From Corydoras sp. C115 (Eukaryota > Chordata > Actinopteri > Siluriformes > Callichthyidae): a DNA stretch of 64,000 nt. The DNA is taken from contig JAFMOC010000071.1 of the NCBI GenBank assembly GCA_019802505.1, positions 682,001-746,000 on the forward strand, written 5' to 3'. A program made the translations under genes and the position numbers. Positions within the stretch are counted from its first letter, which is position 1. Each line of letters starts with the position of its first letter. Positions 1-10,335 of the stretch are shown piece by piece. The notes beneath the pieces were generated by a model. The model had not been told where the DNA came from. It did not search any database and saw nothing but the letters and a program-made list of their open reading frames with translations.

Positions 1-1870
1 CCACCCTTTGTAGTGACCGTCTGTCCAGATGGGTGCTGTTCCCGAACCAGGTTATGATGTTCCCTGTGAGGATGCTTTCGACGGTGCAGGAGTAGAAATT
101 CTGCAGGACCTTGGAGGGCAGTCTGAAGTCTCGTAGACGTCTAAGGTGGTAGAGACGCTGACGAGCCTTCTTTGCCAGTTTGTTAATGTGGCAGGACCAA
201 GATAAGTCCTGCGCAATGTGAACTCCAAGGTACTTGAAGCTGTCTACCCTTTCTACTGCAGCGCCGTTGATCCTCACAGGGTGGAAGCTCCTCGTCTGTT
301 TCTTGCTGTAGTCCATTATCAGCTCTTTAGTCTTGCTGACGTTGAGTTGGAGATTATTATCCTGGCACCAGGTCTCCAGGTGTGTAATCTCCTCCAAGTA
401 GACCCTCTCATCATTGTTGGAGATCAGACCTACTACAATGGTGTCGTCAGCAAACTTGATGATGGTTGTGGAGCTGGAGGTGGCCACGCAGTCATAGGTG
501 TATAATGAGTACAGCAAAGGACTTAAAACATACCCCTGAGGAGCTCCAATATTGAGAGTGAGGGAGGTGGAAAGATGCTTGCCAACCCGCACTGCCTGCC
601 GTCTGTACGTCAGAAAACTGGAGATCCAGTGACACAGGGATAGATGAAGTCCCAGATTCTCCAGCTTGGTGTTGAGTGTGGAAGGAATAATAGTGTTGAA
701 TGCTGAACTATAGTCCACAAACAGCATTCTAACATAATTATTCCTCCCAGTGTCCAGGTGAGACAGAGCAGAGTGAAGCAGGTGTGAGATGGCATCATCC
801 GTGGAGCGGTTATGGCGGTAGGCGAACTGTAGGGAGTCCGGAAGTGAAGAAGTGATGAAGCCTCTGATCAGTTTTTCAAAGCACTTCATCACAACTGATG
901 TTAGGGCTACAGGGTGGTAATCGTGGCAGGCTGGCCAAGGTGTCTTTGGAACCGGAACGATGACGGACTGTTTAAAGCACGATGGTATGACACCCAGTGA
1001 CAGAGAGAGAGATTAAAAATCTAAGTGAATACCGGTGCAAGTAGGGATGCGCAGGTTTTCAGGACATGCCCGCATATCCCGTCTGGTCCTGCACTCACTG
1101 AGATGACGAGTGCCGGCTGTTCGTCGCGAAGTTCTGTGCATGCACGGTCAGCTGCGCCGTAAGCTGTGGTGGTTAGAGCGCCGAAGCGAGCATAAAAGTT
1201 ATTTAACTCACTCGCCAGCGTCCCGTCTGCACTCGTTAAACCGGAGGGTGTGCTTTTATAATCCATCACTGTCCACAGTGATCCAGTGTCCGGTTGCCTC
1301 TGGTTGGGCAGCCGATGTGCTGATGAAACTCTGGTGCTGCACGTCTGAGGTTAGCGCTGTTGAAATCGCCAACGACGATGAGCGCAGCGTCCCGGTGCTG
1401 GGTTTGGAACTGTGTGAGCGAGTCATGAAGCACAGCGTGATAACAATGACCGAAGTAAATTAAAAAAGATAGAAGGGACGAAACTTGAGTGCGAGCAGTT
1501 CCAGGTTCGGTGTACAGGAGCGTGTCAGTGTATTGTTGTAACACCGGTATTGTTGCACCAGCGATTGTTTACAAAAACACAAACTCCACCACCTTTAGAC
1601 TTCCCCGAGTCCACTGTTCTGTCCATACGGTACACCATGAAGTTCACAGACGGCAAGATGGCATGGTCCGGTACCACTGGGTTCAGCCATGTCTCGGTGA
1701 AGCAGAGAAGATTGCAGTCTCTCTGGAACTTAACTCTCGCCCGAAGGTCATCCAGTTTGTTCTCTAGAGACTGGACGTTGGCTAGCAGGATACTAGGTAA
1801 GGGGGCATGGTATGCCCTGGCTCTCAGACTGTTCGGGTCGTCTCTTTTTGTCGCATCCATTGTTCTCCCT
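1..1870 (-). pseudogene. CR1/L2-group LINE: endonuclease and reverse transcriptase, broken
   Basis: On the minus strand the order is apurinic-type endonuclease and then reverse transcriptase of a non-LTR retrotransposon. The endonuclease N-terminus is read from about 1860 down to 1525 (residues LLANVQSLENKLDDLR and FTETWLNP). It continues in another frame at 1544-1266, with the catalytic motif VGDFNSANL. The start of the RT region lies at 1269-1021. RT proper runs from about 1010 to the window edge: the polymerase motif FADDT is encoded near 437-460 and is preceded by a GAPQGYVLSPLL block. At least two frame changes, near 1530 and 1266, show that it is inactive. The 3' end lies outside the window, so tail and target duplication cannot be seen. 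The motif set fits the CR1/L2/Rex1 group; the exact clade is not resolved. Confidence 0.85.
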
Positions 1871-2080
1871 CAGGATTTCCTTCGGCCAGCTCGTATTCGA
1901 AGTTGTGAGGTGAGTGGATTGTAGATTAATAGAAACAAGAGTGTCTCTATCATATCTAATGCGTTCCGTAATGAAAAGAAAAAAAATCTAAAAGTAATAT
2001 AAATGAGAAAAATAAGGTAGAAGCTCTGTGGAGAAGTCGTGATGGCAGCCGACCTCACCGGCACCATCTTGAAGAAATCC

Positions 2081-2402
2081 ATTCATCCATTATCTTCCGC
2101 TTTATCCTCTAATAGGGTCGTGGGGGGGAGAACGTTTGGGGCGCTGGGCAGATACACCCAGGACAGGGTGCCAATCTATCGCTGGGCACACCCTCACTCA
2201 CACGGACACACACAAACACACTCTATATGGGGCAATTTGGCGAATACAATTGACCTTGATCCATGTTTTTGGACTGTGGGAGGAAACCGGAGAACCCATG
2301 CGGACACAGGGAGAACATGTAAATCCACCCAGATTGGGATTTGGACCTGGATCCCTAGTGCTGAGAGGTGAACGTGCTAACCACTAAGCCACTGTGCCGC
2401 CA
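2081..2402 (-). mobile_element. Mermaid/V-SINE-like tRNA-derived SINE
   Basis: In minus orientation it has the tRNA-like head (GGCTTAGTGGTTAGCACGTT type A box), the conserved body with AGTCCAAAAACATGGATC, and the tail ending in GGATAAAGCGGAAGATAATG followed by GGATG/AATG units. It lies just beyond the LINE. The same SINE recurs about nineteen times in the window. The B box is mutated in this copy. Confidence 0.85.
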
Positions 2403-2566
2403 CATGTTCATCCAGTTTAAATAAAAAAAAAAACTTAACCAAATTTTTGGGCCTGATCTTATGGTAAACCATCAACAGAGCACTGCACAGCTTGATTTAG
2501 GGCATGTCACCATGTCTTTGTTGTTGTAAGGATTAGTACAAAAAAGGCATGTACTAATTCTCTTAA

Positions 2567-2906
2567 TGTAAATGTTTCTCGGCGTTTGTTTGTTTTTGGG
2601 TTCTGTGTTTGTGTTCCTGTGTTTGGTTAATTAGCTGTCTCGTGTGTGTATTTTAGTTAATTAGCTTCGCGGGTTCATTGGGTGGTTTTGTGCACGTGGT
2701 GAGATATGTCAAGGTATTTAGTTCCGGGGTTTCATGTCTTCCGTGCGCGTCTTCGTTTTATGTTACGCTGTCCTTTGTGCCTGTGTGTTTGGTGTTTTGA
2801 GCACCTCAATAAAATTTCCTTATTCGTACCTTCTGCGCGTTAGAGCGCCGCGGCCCTGCGCTGTATTTGCTCAGCCGCGTTTCATTCCAGGTGGACCTGT
2901 GTGACA
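2567..2906 (+). mobile_element. Solo LTR, 340 bp, TSD CTTAA
   Basis: The segment begins TGTAAATG and ends TGTGTGACA, giving TG...CA ends. It is flanked by the perfect 5-bp direct repeat CTTAA (2562-2566 and 2907-2911), as expected for a Ty3/Gypsy-type integrase. It contains a TATA-like TATTTAG at 2715, the sequence GCGCGTCTTCG exactly 30 nt downstream at 2745, and AATAAA at 2808-2813. No internal region or second LTR is present, so it probably arose by LTR-LTR recombination. Its promoter layout matches the LTR at 59625. Confidence 0.85.
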
Positions 2907-2911
2907 CTTAA

Positions 2912-4399
2912 TTATCAATGGGTGTGTAACATGCAATAAACTTATTAGCGTGTCACTTGACCTTTGTCACTTGCAGTCTGAAATTTTGTACATTGCTATT
3001 TTAACGAAGCAGTGTACAATGGTGGACAGCAAAGAGGTTTAGTGGTTTGCAGATGAAAAGCAACATTGCCGCCTGAAAAGCAACATAAAAAAGCAATATA
3101 AAATACTATAAAATAATAAAATACTTTAGCAAGTGTACATCCTATATATCATGCATAGTGTCCAATTATCCTTGGATGCAAAGATAAAACAGATGGAGCT
3201 ACTCTTAATATTAATCGTGTATGACTTTTACCTAAGAAAGCATAAAAAGAAAGCATAAAATTATAAAAGGCAAAAAAGGAGCTGATAACTGATCCGGTTC
3301 GGATGCTGCAACACAAAAAAAAATTTGTTCTCCACAGCCACTCAAAAAGAACACACTCTAAGAGGTGAGAGCTGTGCTGTTCACAACAGTGGGAAAACAA
3401 TGGCTCTCAACTTCTGCCAATGGCTAGCAGTGGGTTAGCACCTTATGGTTTGCCACCTGCTTTTTCTTTCAGCGGGACTGGCTAGACTAATTGTGCTCTG
3501 ATGCCTTGTGCATTGCCCCACCTACAACACCCTTGTGCAGCAGGGATTACATTCAGGAAAATAGAGTGCCAAAAAAAGGTCCCAACACCAACATTTAGGA
3601 CTTGTGCATTTTAAAACACACTGGGACGAATAATTGTCTTCAGAAGCATTCACAGGTGGAATGAATTATGGATGCATCTGAGCCTAATTGTCACAGCAAA
3701 GCCCAATGCTATGAGAAACTATGTGGCTAAAACAAAACCTAGGCACAAATTGAATATTATATCAAAGAATGTCTGAGGGTATGGAAACCATAATTGGTTA
3801 AAGTATGATAACATTAAGGCTACAAGACCATCTACAAAGATAAAAAAAACATGCACTACTAAATATGCACAAATTTTTATTTACACAATATACAGAAGCA
3901 AACTGGTTCATTCATGTGAATTGATGTAATCCAAATAGTGTACAATATATTTTTGAGATAGCATTATGGCACAGTAGGTAGAACAGTCACCTCACAATAA
4001 AGGTACTGGATTTGATTCATTTCTATGTGGAAACATGTTTTGCTTGTGTCAGCATAGGTATTTGATGTGTCTTTAAACAGCACAATTTAAAGACACTTCA
4101 AATAAAATGGGGATACTATACAATATGGTCAAAATTATTAAGACATATCTTGTAATAAGTGAATCTAGCACTTTGCCATGTGTTTTAGTTAGGAAATTTG
4201 GAAATTCACTATAAGTCTGTTACTTTCAAAACTGCAAGATTCATAAAAGCATATTTGAGAGTTTGGAATGTAAGAAGTTGTCTAAGCCCTGCCCTTGAGA
4301 TAGTAAATTGTTCCTTCTACGTAAAGTTCTGTCATTCAAACTGCAATTATACTATGTATAGCTAACAATAACAGTAAGATGCCAAAGTAATTTGTCTCG
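2912..4399. other. AT-rich intergenic DNA, no gene seen
   Basis: Both strands lack convincing coding signal. A heavily decayed SINE head (plus strand, about 3963-4060, with GGCACAGTAGGTAGAACAGT) is the only repeat I can suggest. Confidence 0.5.
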
Positions 4400-5062
4400 A
4401 AAACTAAAAAAATTTGAAAGATGGAGGTTAGAGATGAGTTCCTGCCACAAGTTGAGCAGTTTAAGTATCTTGGGATCTTGTTCACAAAAGATGGAGTTGG
4501 AGGTCGACAGACAGATTGGTGCAGCATCTGCAGAGATGCGGACTCTGCTCTGGTCACTTGTGGTGAAGTGGAAGCTGAGCCAGAATGCAAACGTCTAAAA
4601 TTACCAGTCAATCTATGTTCCTACCCTCATTTATGGCAACAAACTCTGGGTAGTGACCGAAAGAATGAGGTAGTGAATACAAGCCGTCGAAATGAGTTTT
4701 CTCTGCAGAGTGGCTGGGCTTTCCTTTAGAGATAGGGCAAAAAGTTCAGTCATACAGGAGGGGGAGAGTATAGCAACTGCTCTTTCATGTCGAGAGGAGC
4801 CAGTTGAAGTGGTTCGGACATCTGGTCCGGATGCTTCCTGGACATGTTTAACTGGGAGAAGACCCAGGGGAAGACCCAGGACAAGTTGGAGAGATTATAT
4901 CTCTCGATTGGCCTGGAAACGCCTCAGTGTGCCTCTGAAGAGCTGGAAGAGGTGACTAGCTGGGGATAAGGACATGAGGTCTTCTTTGCTTTGGTTGCCC
5001 CCACAACTTGGACCTGGATAAGCAGTAGATAATGGATGGATAGATGAATGGATGGATGGATG
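4400..5062 (+). pseudogene. RTE-clade (Rex3-like) LINE 3' end
   Basis: The translated pieces carry the C-terminal part of an RTE-type reverse transcriptase. FKYLGILFTKDG (about 4459) is the thumb-region motif. RVAGLSFRDRAKSS (about 4707) and GRRPRGRPRTSWRDYISRLAW (about 4855) are the family's conserved C-terminal blocks, read in more than one frame, so the copy is a pseudogene. The element ends in a short 3' UTR with GGATAAGCAGTAGATAATGG and then GGATG/GATG repeats, typical of RTE LINEs. It is 5'-truncated: only the last fifth or so of a full LINE remains. The tail closely resembles the tail of the abundant SINE in this window. Rex3 assignment is by recalled family motifs. Confidence 0.75.
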
Positions 5063-5195
5063 GATGGAAATTTGAAATATAATTAAATAGTACTATTTGT
5101 ATTTCAGGCAGGAGGCATCATGAAAAGGATGAAAATAACTTGGCTTTGTCTTACCTTGACATCATTAAACTTGTGAATGTGTTAGTGGAATAAGG

Positions 5196-5350
5196 TTGGC
5201 CCGGTGGTGTGCTTTGAGGTTGTATGTAAGGACGCACCCCTGGTTCTGGTCCCAAGCCAGGATAAAAAGGAGGGTTGCATTAAACAGGGCATCTGGTGTA
5301 AAACTGTGCCAAATCAATGTGGATCTTCCCACTGTGGCAACTTCTAATTA
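5196..5350 (+). repeat. LINE/SINE 3'-tail fragment
   Basis: The segment holds GGGTTGCATTAAACAGGGCA followed by GTAAAACTGTGCCAAATCAA and a CACTGTGGCAAC block. This is the conserved 3' tail of a common fish retroposon family, also attached to the LINE type seen at 7850-8330. It is degraded and has no visible target duplication. Confidence 0.5.
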
Positions 5351-5597
5351 CAAAAAGCAAAAAACAATGAGGAGGATGTATAGATAGAATTTGTTTAATT
5401 ATTTAAATAGCATGGAATATTTTAAAAAATTAGGAAGGGTTATTTTATTAGAAATGAATAGAAACACACACACACACACATTTTAAATTAATCTACAGCA
5501 GCACCTCTGCATTCTATAGCATTAGTGGCACTGCAGAACTGACAATCAACTACCACCCAAATTATACATGTTCTGTTATAAAATAATCTAGAGTATA

Positions 5598-6000
5598 TGT
5601 CACAAACGGGGGGCGCAGTCCGTCCTAAAGCTGCGCTGCGCGGTGCTACGTCGGGGCGAGATGCACTCGGTGCTAGTAAGCGAGCCAGGCGACCAGGTAT
5701 GCAGCAAGAAGGTATTTATTAAAGGAACGGCGGGAACAACACCCAAAGCACGAGCGGAACGTAAACCAAAACCTGAATAGACAAATCCAAACAACGTAGC
5801 ACTTGACCCGACAACAGTTACATTAGTAATGCTGGTCTGCTGACTCAGGGAGCATGTGTTCTTTAAGTCTAGTCAGCAGGCCGCATGTGACTAGGTAGGA
5901 CCCAATCCCAGGACTCGAGGATGGGCCCTACCTACGGGAACCCCGACCGGCCAAAAACCGAAGTTAGAAAACAGGGGGCCTAGCACTCCCAACCCTGATA
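5598..6000 (-). mobile_element. Solo LTR, 403 bp, TSD GTATA
   Basis: The segment starts TGTCACAAA and ends CCCTGATA (a mutated CA end). It is flanked by perfect GTATA repeats at 5593-5597 and 6001-6005. Transcription would run on the minus strand, with a TTAAAG TATA-like box and a polyadenylation signal near 5712. It belongs to the same family as the LTRs of the 28958-31159 element, and its U3 start matches the plus-strand fragment at 8575. Two inverted repeats lie in U3: a 12-bp-arm pair at 5834-5882 with one mismatch, and AGGTAGG.CCCA arms at about 5892-5934. Confidence 0.88.
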
Positions 6001-6005
6001 GTATA

Positions 6006-7046
6006 TGGTTAGTGGATAAAATAGACTTAGTAAGAAGGCGGTGTTTCCAACTTTTTGACTGATACTTTAGACATAATACCATATAAAGTATGTGTATAGA
6101 TATGACACTCATATTAAGCAAAGGATTATAGGTCAGTCATTTCTACTTTTTTGCACTATACAACTAAAAGCATTTTATTAAATACTAATTTATAATAAGC
6201 AAAAACAACATTTTGATATTGACCTTTGGGGTTACTGATTACTGAACATTATACATCTGTGAAATTTGTTTTCACAAAATGTGTTGCATAAGCGGATTCC
6301 ACACTCAGTTCCACAAATCCACCAAAATCCCAGTGTACAAACACAATGTGCTTAGCAGTAGTGAATTGCTGCATACACAGACGATGAAAATGTACACAGA
6401 GAATTCCTCTTAAGTAGGGTGAATACAAGGGCACCAAAATGCCCAAGACATTCTTCTCTAATTGAAAAACTAAGAAAAAGACTGTAAATGAGTCACAAGA
6501 GACAATTAGACATTATCAGTTTACGTGAGGATTCCAGATGGGAAATGGTGCAAAAATAACCAAACAATATGAGAGCACACACATATGTTCAGCTTTAGGC
6601 AAATCATTTAAGTAGAATCCTTTATTTTGCTATAATGCCTGGGAAAGAGAAACAAATATAAGTACAGATGGGCATCAAATGTTTTAGTGCAAATCTAATT
6701 GTTCTACACAAAAAAAAGTGTTTGTAACTATACTGCCTGACTAAAGAGTTTTGGGCAGCATATTCATTCAATGAAACCAATGTAAGGTTTAAAAGGGGTA
6801 CATATTTGTTTTTTTTATAATTACAATGTGATGTAACATTAATTATTTGGGCCAGATGTCATGTGTAGGGTAGTATGATCTCCAGTAAGAAAATCAACAG
6901 GGCAAAATGTCTCATCTGAAGCCTGGATGACTTTTTGGTTTATGCAGCTCGACCCTATAAGGCAAAGTGTCTAGAAAAACTTGAACTTGCGTTCATATTA
7001 TCATAGAGGGTAAAGTATGCATAATTAAAATGTCAAAAAAGGGTTT
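6006..7046. other. Unannotated AT-rich DNA
   Basis: I see no gene, SINE or LTR here. Open frames are short and without family resemblance. Confidence 0.5.
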
Positions 7047-7118
7047 TGTCTAAGTAAGTGTTTATTTATACAGCACCTTCCCTGTCTAAGTAAGTGTTTA
7101 TTTATACAGCACCTTCCC
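7047..7118. repeat. Perfect 36-bp tandem duplication
   Basis: A 36-bp unit beginning TGTCTAAGTAAG and ending CACCTTCCC occurs twice with no mismatch (7047-7082, 7083-7118). It sits at the start of a probable old retroposon tail (CCCAGCTACAAAGTGC). Confidence 0.9.
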
Positions 7119-7849
7119 AAGCCCAGCTACAAAGTGCTTTACAATAGATAAAATACAATACAAAAGTGAAGCCAGAATTCAGACTAAAAATAAACATATT
7201 ACACACAAAATACACATCAATTATATGTTCATGAAATAAAAGTCTCCCTTACATTTCCTCTTTGTCCTAGGGAAAACTTAAAGCCCCTGAACAGAGGATC
7301 TTAGGGCACTGGAACTAGAATATGGTACTAAAAGATCAGAAATATATTCCGGACCATCACCGTGCATTGCCTGGTATGTTAAAACCAAACCTTTCCAGTG
7401 CAGTTGCACTATTATTCATTATCTAATCATTATCTATTACCGAAACAACTATTATCGAAACATAATAGTTGCTTTAATGATTATTTGATCATATTATCTG
7501 TGTTTTTTTTATTTTAAAACACATAATTATGATTTTTAGATTATATTATGTAATTTGACATATGTCATGTGTCACAGCAAAGGGTCAACCATAATACAGC
7601 TTTCCTGAAGCAATGAGGAAGCATGAGAGCCAACATTAGTTTAGGTGGAATCTGGGTTTGAACCACAACCCTTCTTGATTGATATCACAAAACACAAATC
7701 ACTGAGCTACCATGCTTATTTTTATATTTGTTTAGGAAGGTGTTCATTTTAGAAGTATAAATATATGACTATGTCTAATCATCATTTTTGAGTAATTTTC
7801 TAAAGTTAACTTCTAATTTCAGCTGTCCCTTTTAGAGCTCGTCAGAGGG
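7119..7849. other. AT-rich DNA with a small hairpin
   Basis: No gene is seen. There is a perfect 10-bp inverted repeat, CAACTATTAT / ATAATAGTTG, at 7446-7471 with a 6-nt loop, and a degraded minus-strand SINE head near 7655-7715. Confidence 0.45.
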
Positions 7850-8330
7850 AATCATTGCATTCCATCTTCGCCTTACTCTGAGTATTCTTCCCTTTTAAAG
7901 CCAAGTAAATGCATGTCCCTTAACATATCCATAACCTCTTTTTTGTCTTTTCTCTTCCTCTCCTGTGTGGCGGCTTAGTCCTTAGCATCCTAGATATAGA
8001 TATAAGATATAAATCCAAGATATAAATCTTCTCATCCTTCTTCTGCACATCGCACAAAATCTCACCTTTTTACTTTTTCTACAAAACATCTGACATACCA
8101 CCACTCCTTCCTGATCTTGTTTATCCTCATTAATCCTAATAAGAAAGGTATCTCCATTTCTGTCACATTCAGCTCCCTCTTCCACCTTTTGGTGAGAATC
8201 ACCATCTCTAAGACATATGACATTGCAGGCCTTTGTACTGTCCTGTAATTTTTTTCTTTACACTCTGGCAGATACACTTCTATCACAAATCACTCCTGCA
8301 ACTCTACTCAGTCCACTGGACTATGCTTGC
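7850..8330 (-). pseudogene. LINE reverse-transcriptase C-terminal fragment
   Basis: The minus-strand frame at 8286-8062 reads YRTVQRPAMSYVLEMVILTK and then INKIRKEWWYV. It resembles the conserved block (RPAMLYG-x-E, followed by RMDRIRNE) at the C-terminal end of a widespread fish LINE reverse transcriptase, which I believe is RTE-like. The downstream RPRGRP-type region is decayed. No catalytic domain remains. The clade is inferred from memory of the motif and may be wrong. Confidence 0.6.
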
Positions 8331-8574
8331 ACTCTCCTTTTTACCTTCACATTCTCGGTTACATCCATACATTCATTTTGCACATTGCACACATTTGTAC
8401 ATACATTTTATCGAGGTAACTAATTTAACTTAATTAACCCCTTCGGACCCTGCGTCCACTGCATTGGTCACTAAATTAATTAATATTCTGCAATTGAATG
8501 ATGTCAGCAATGCTGGTTACTGATTGCATCCTGATAATCCAAGTAGAATAAATTTTTATCCTGGTATGTGTTAT

Positions 8575-9255
8575 TGTCAGGCTTGGGAGGGCTAAGCCAC
8601 TCCCCCCTGATTTCCTCGTGGGATTTGGTCGTTCGGGGTTCCCGTAGGTAGGGCCCATCCCCGAGAGCTGGGATTGGGTCGTCGGTCCGCCCCGGTAGTC
8701 GGGTCCATAGCCGTTTCCCCGGCCGCTGCATTAGCTCGGCGTTAGCTCCGGCAGTAGCTGCTTCTGCAGCATTTGCTGTGTTAGCTCGGCGCTAGCCCCG
8801 CCATTAGCTGTTTTTCTTGCCGCAGCATTAGCTGCATTTCCTCAGCGCTAGCCCCGCCATTAGCCGCTTCTCCGGCTGCAGCATTAGCTGCGCTAGCTCG
8901 GGCGCTAGCCCCATCCGTAGCCGTTTCTCCGGCTGCAGCATCCTGCTGCTTAACCTCGGCGCTAGCCTCGCCTTTTGATTTTTTCTTTTTTCTTTCCCTC
9001 CTCGTGGGTGTTTACAATGAGGGTTATCGATCACGTCCCGGAGTATGGGGAGATTGTGCTCCCTCTGTCTGTTCTCTTCGCAGCTTGCAGATCGGGAATC
9101 CATGCTGCGAGCCGCTGCGCACCATCAGCGAGCCGCGGTGCGTCGACAGCAAGCCGCCGCGCGCTATCAGCGTACCGTCTCGTGAGCCGAGCCGCTCCGC
9201 CTGTAAGCCGCTCTCCTCCGCCCGCGAATCGCTTTTCCTGCCACTCAGCGCCGAT
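8575..9255 (+). mobile_element. Rearranged non-autonomous LTR-element fragment
   Basis: It starts with about 100 bp of LTR U3 (TGTCAGGCTTGGG; CCCGTAGGTAGGGCCCATCC at about 8640), homologous to the far end of the 5598-6000 solo LTR. The rest of the LTR is missing. It then jumps to the leader, with GCTAGC at 8791, 8847, 8904 and 8961 (spacing 56-57 bp), and to an ATG at 9017 opening MRVIDHVPEYGEIVLPLSV. The gag-like core present in the 29-31 kb copy is deleted. The sequence resumes with a Ser/Ala/Arg-rich repeat region (SASRGASTASRRALSAYR). It is a second, opposite-strand copy of the 28958-31159 family. Confidence 0.8.
8691..9000 (+). repeat. 57-bp-period leader repeat with GCTAGC cores
   Basis: Tandem degenerate units centre on GGCGCTAGCCCCGCCATTAG and end in GGCTGCAGCATTAGCTGC. 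The hexamer spacing is 56, 57 and 57 bp. The same array occurs inverted at 30540-30870. Confidence 0.85.
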
Positions 9256-9409
9256 ATAACCCCAACTTACTATAGTGATAAAACTGGCATGGCCTATGAC
9301 TTCTTGCTGCAACCAGGGCACTACAATGGAGCCATCACAAATGCACAGGAAGCATCTTGGAGCTGGAATGATGTATTATCTTAGCCTAAAAATCACTTAG
9401 ACCAACCAC

Positions 9410-9775
9410 AAGTTATAAGCTGATGATTTCCGCCTGGTGATTCCAGCTCATCGAGGAACTAATTCTCACTCGGTCGCATTCACCACTGCAAAATAGTGGA
9501 ATGGTCTTCCCAACTCTGTCCATAAGGCAGAGTCACTTGACATTTTTAAGAAGCTACTGAAGATGCATCTTTTAATAAATACCTGATGTAAAAAAAAGGG
9601 GGAAAGGGGGCGCAGCATCATATATCAGGTAGATCAGGTTTGATAATTCTACATTGTAGCTGGTTTTCTACTGACTTCTACTGACTTTTCTACTGACTGG
9701 TTTAACTACTGACTTGTGATGTTCTCATTTGTAAGTCACATTGGATAAAAGCGTATGCAAAATGATTAAATGTAA
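9410..9775 (+). mobile_element. CR1/L2-group LINE 3' tail
   Basis: The sequence contains the relic of the RT C-terminus (AATAGTGGAATGGTCTTCCC) and the tail TTCTCATTTGTAAGTCACAT, then TGGATAAAAGCG and AAATGTAAATG. This tail is characteristic of L2-group fish LINEs and their partner SINEs. Related copies are at 14475-15295 and 42050-42245. Confidence 0.65.
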
Positions 9776-9780
9776 ATGTA

Positions 9781-10335
9781 AGCTGTTATGTTGAGGTGGC
9801 AGTGGTCAAATGGTTTGACAACAGTCCAGTTTCTATGGCATCCAACTTGTGATGGTCCAAATTTTGATCGTGCCTCGTCCAGAGGTGGGCAAGCTGTACA
9901 ATGAAGCAATGGGCAGTGTTGACCTGCTTGATGTTGTCAGTCTGTACCATACAAAAATTTGTGGACCCTGAGAATGATAACACATGTTTTTTGACATGGC
10001 TGTGGACAACAGTTGGTTGGAGTATGGGCTGGATGCCAAAAGAGTCGATATTCAGACCAAAGTCATCCAAGATCTCCTTCCTTTTATAATGAAGTAACTA
10101 AAAAGTAAAAGTCCTAAAACAGTGGCTGCATGGAAGACCCAGTATGAATTTAGAACAACAGCATGTCCCCAGAGAACAATTTGCAGACAATTTTAGTTCT
10201 GTACATGAAATTTAGTATGACATGGTTGACCACATGGCAAATTATGATGAAAATCCGGACATGAAAAACACATCTTGTGACAAGTGCAGTGTCAAATTGT
10301 GTTTTGCTGCAGCAATACTGCTTTAAGGCTGCTTA
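9781..10335 (+). pseudogene. piggyBac-family transposase pseudogene, C-terminal half
   Basis: Segments in different plus-strand frames match the order of a piggyBac/PGBD transposase. VVKWFDNSPVSMASN (about 9800) is followed by VPRPEVGKLYNEAMGSVDLL (about 9870), where the family has a catalytic Asp in the MGGVDxxD motif; the second Gly is Ser here. WTLRMITHVF and DMAVDNSWLEY follow (about 9960-10040). Near 10240 VDHMANYDENP leads into CDKCSVKLCF, a relic of the C-terminal cysteine-rich zinc domain. Stops and frame shifts between the blocks show it is dead. The N-terminal half and the TTAA-flanked ends are not recognised. Confidence 0.75.
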
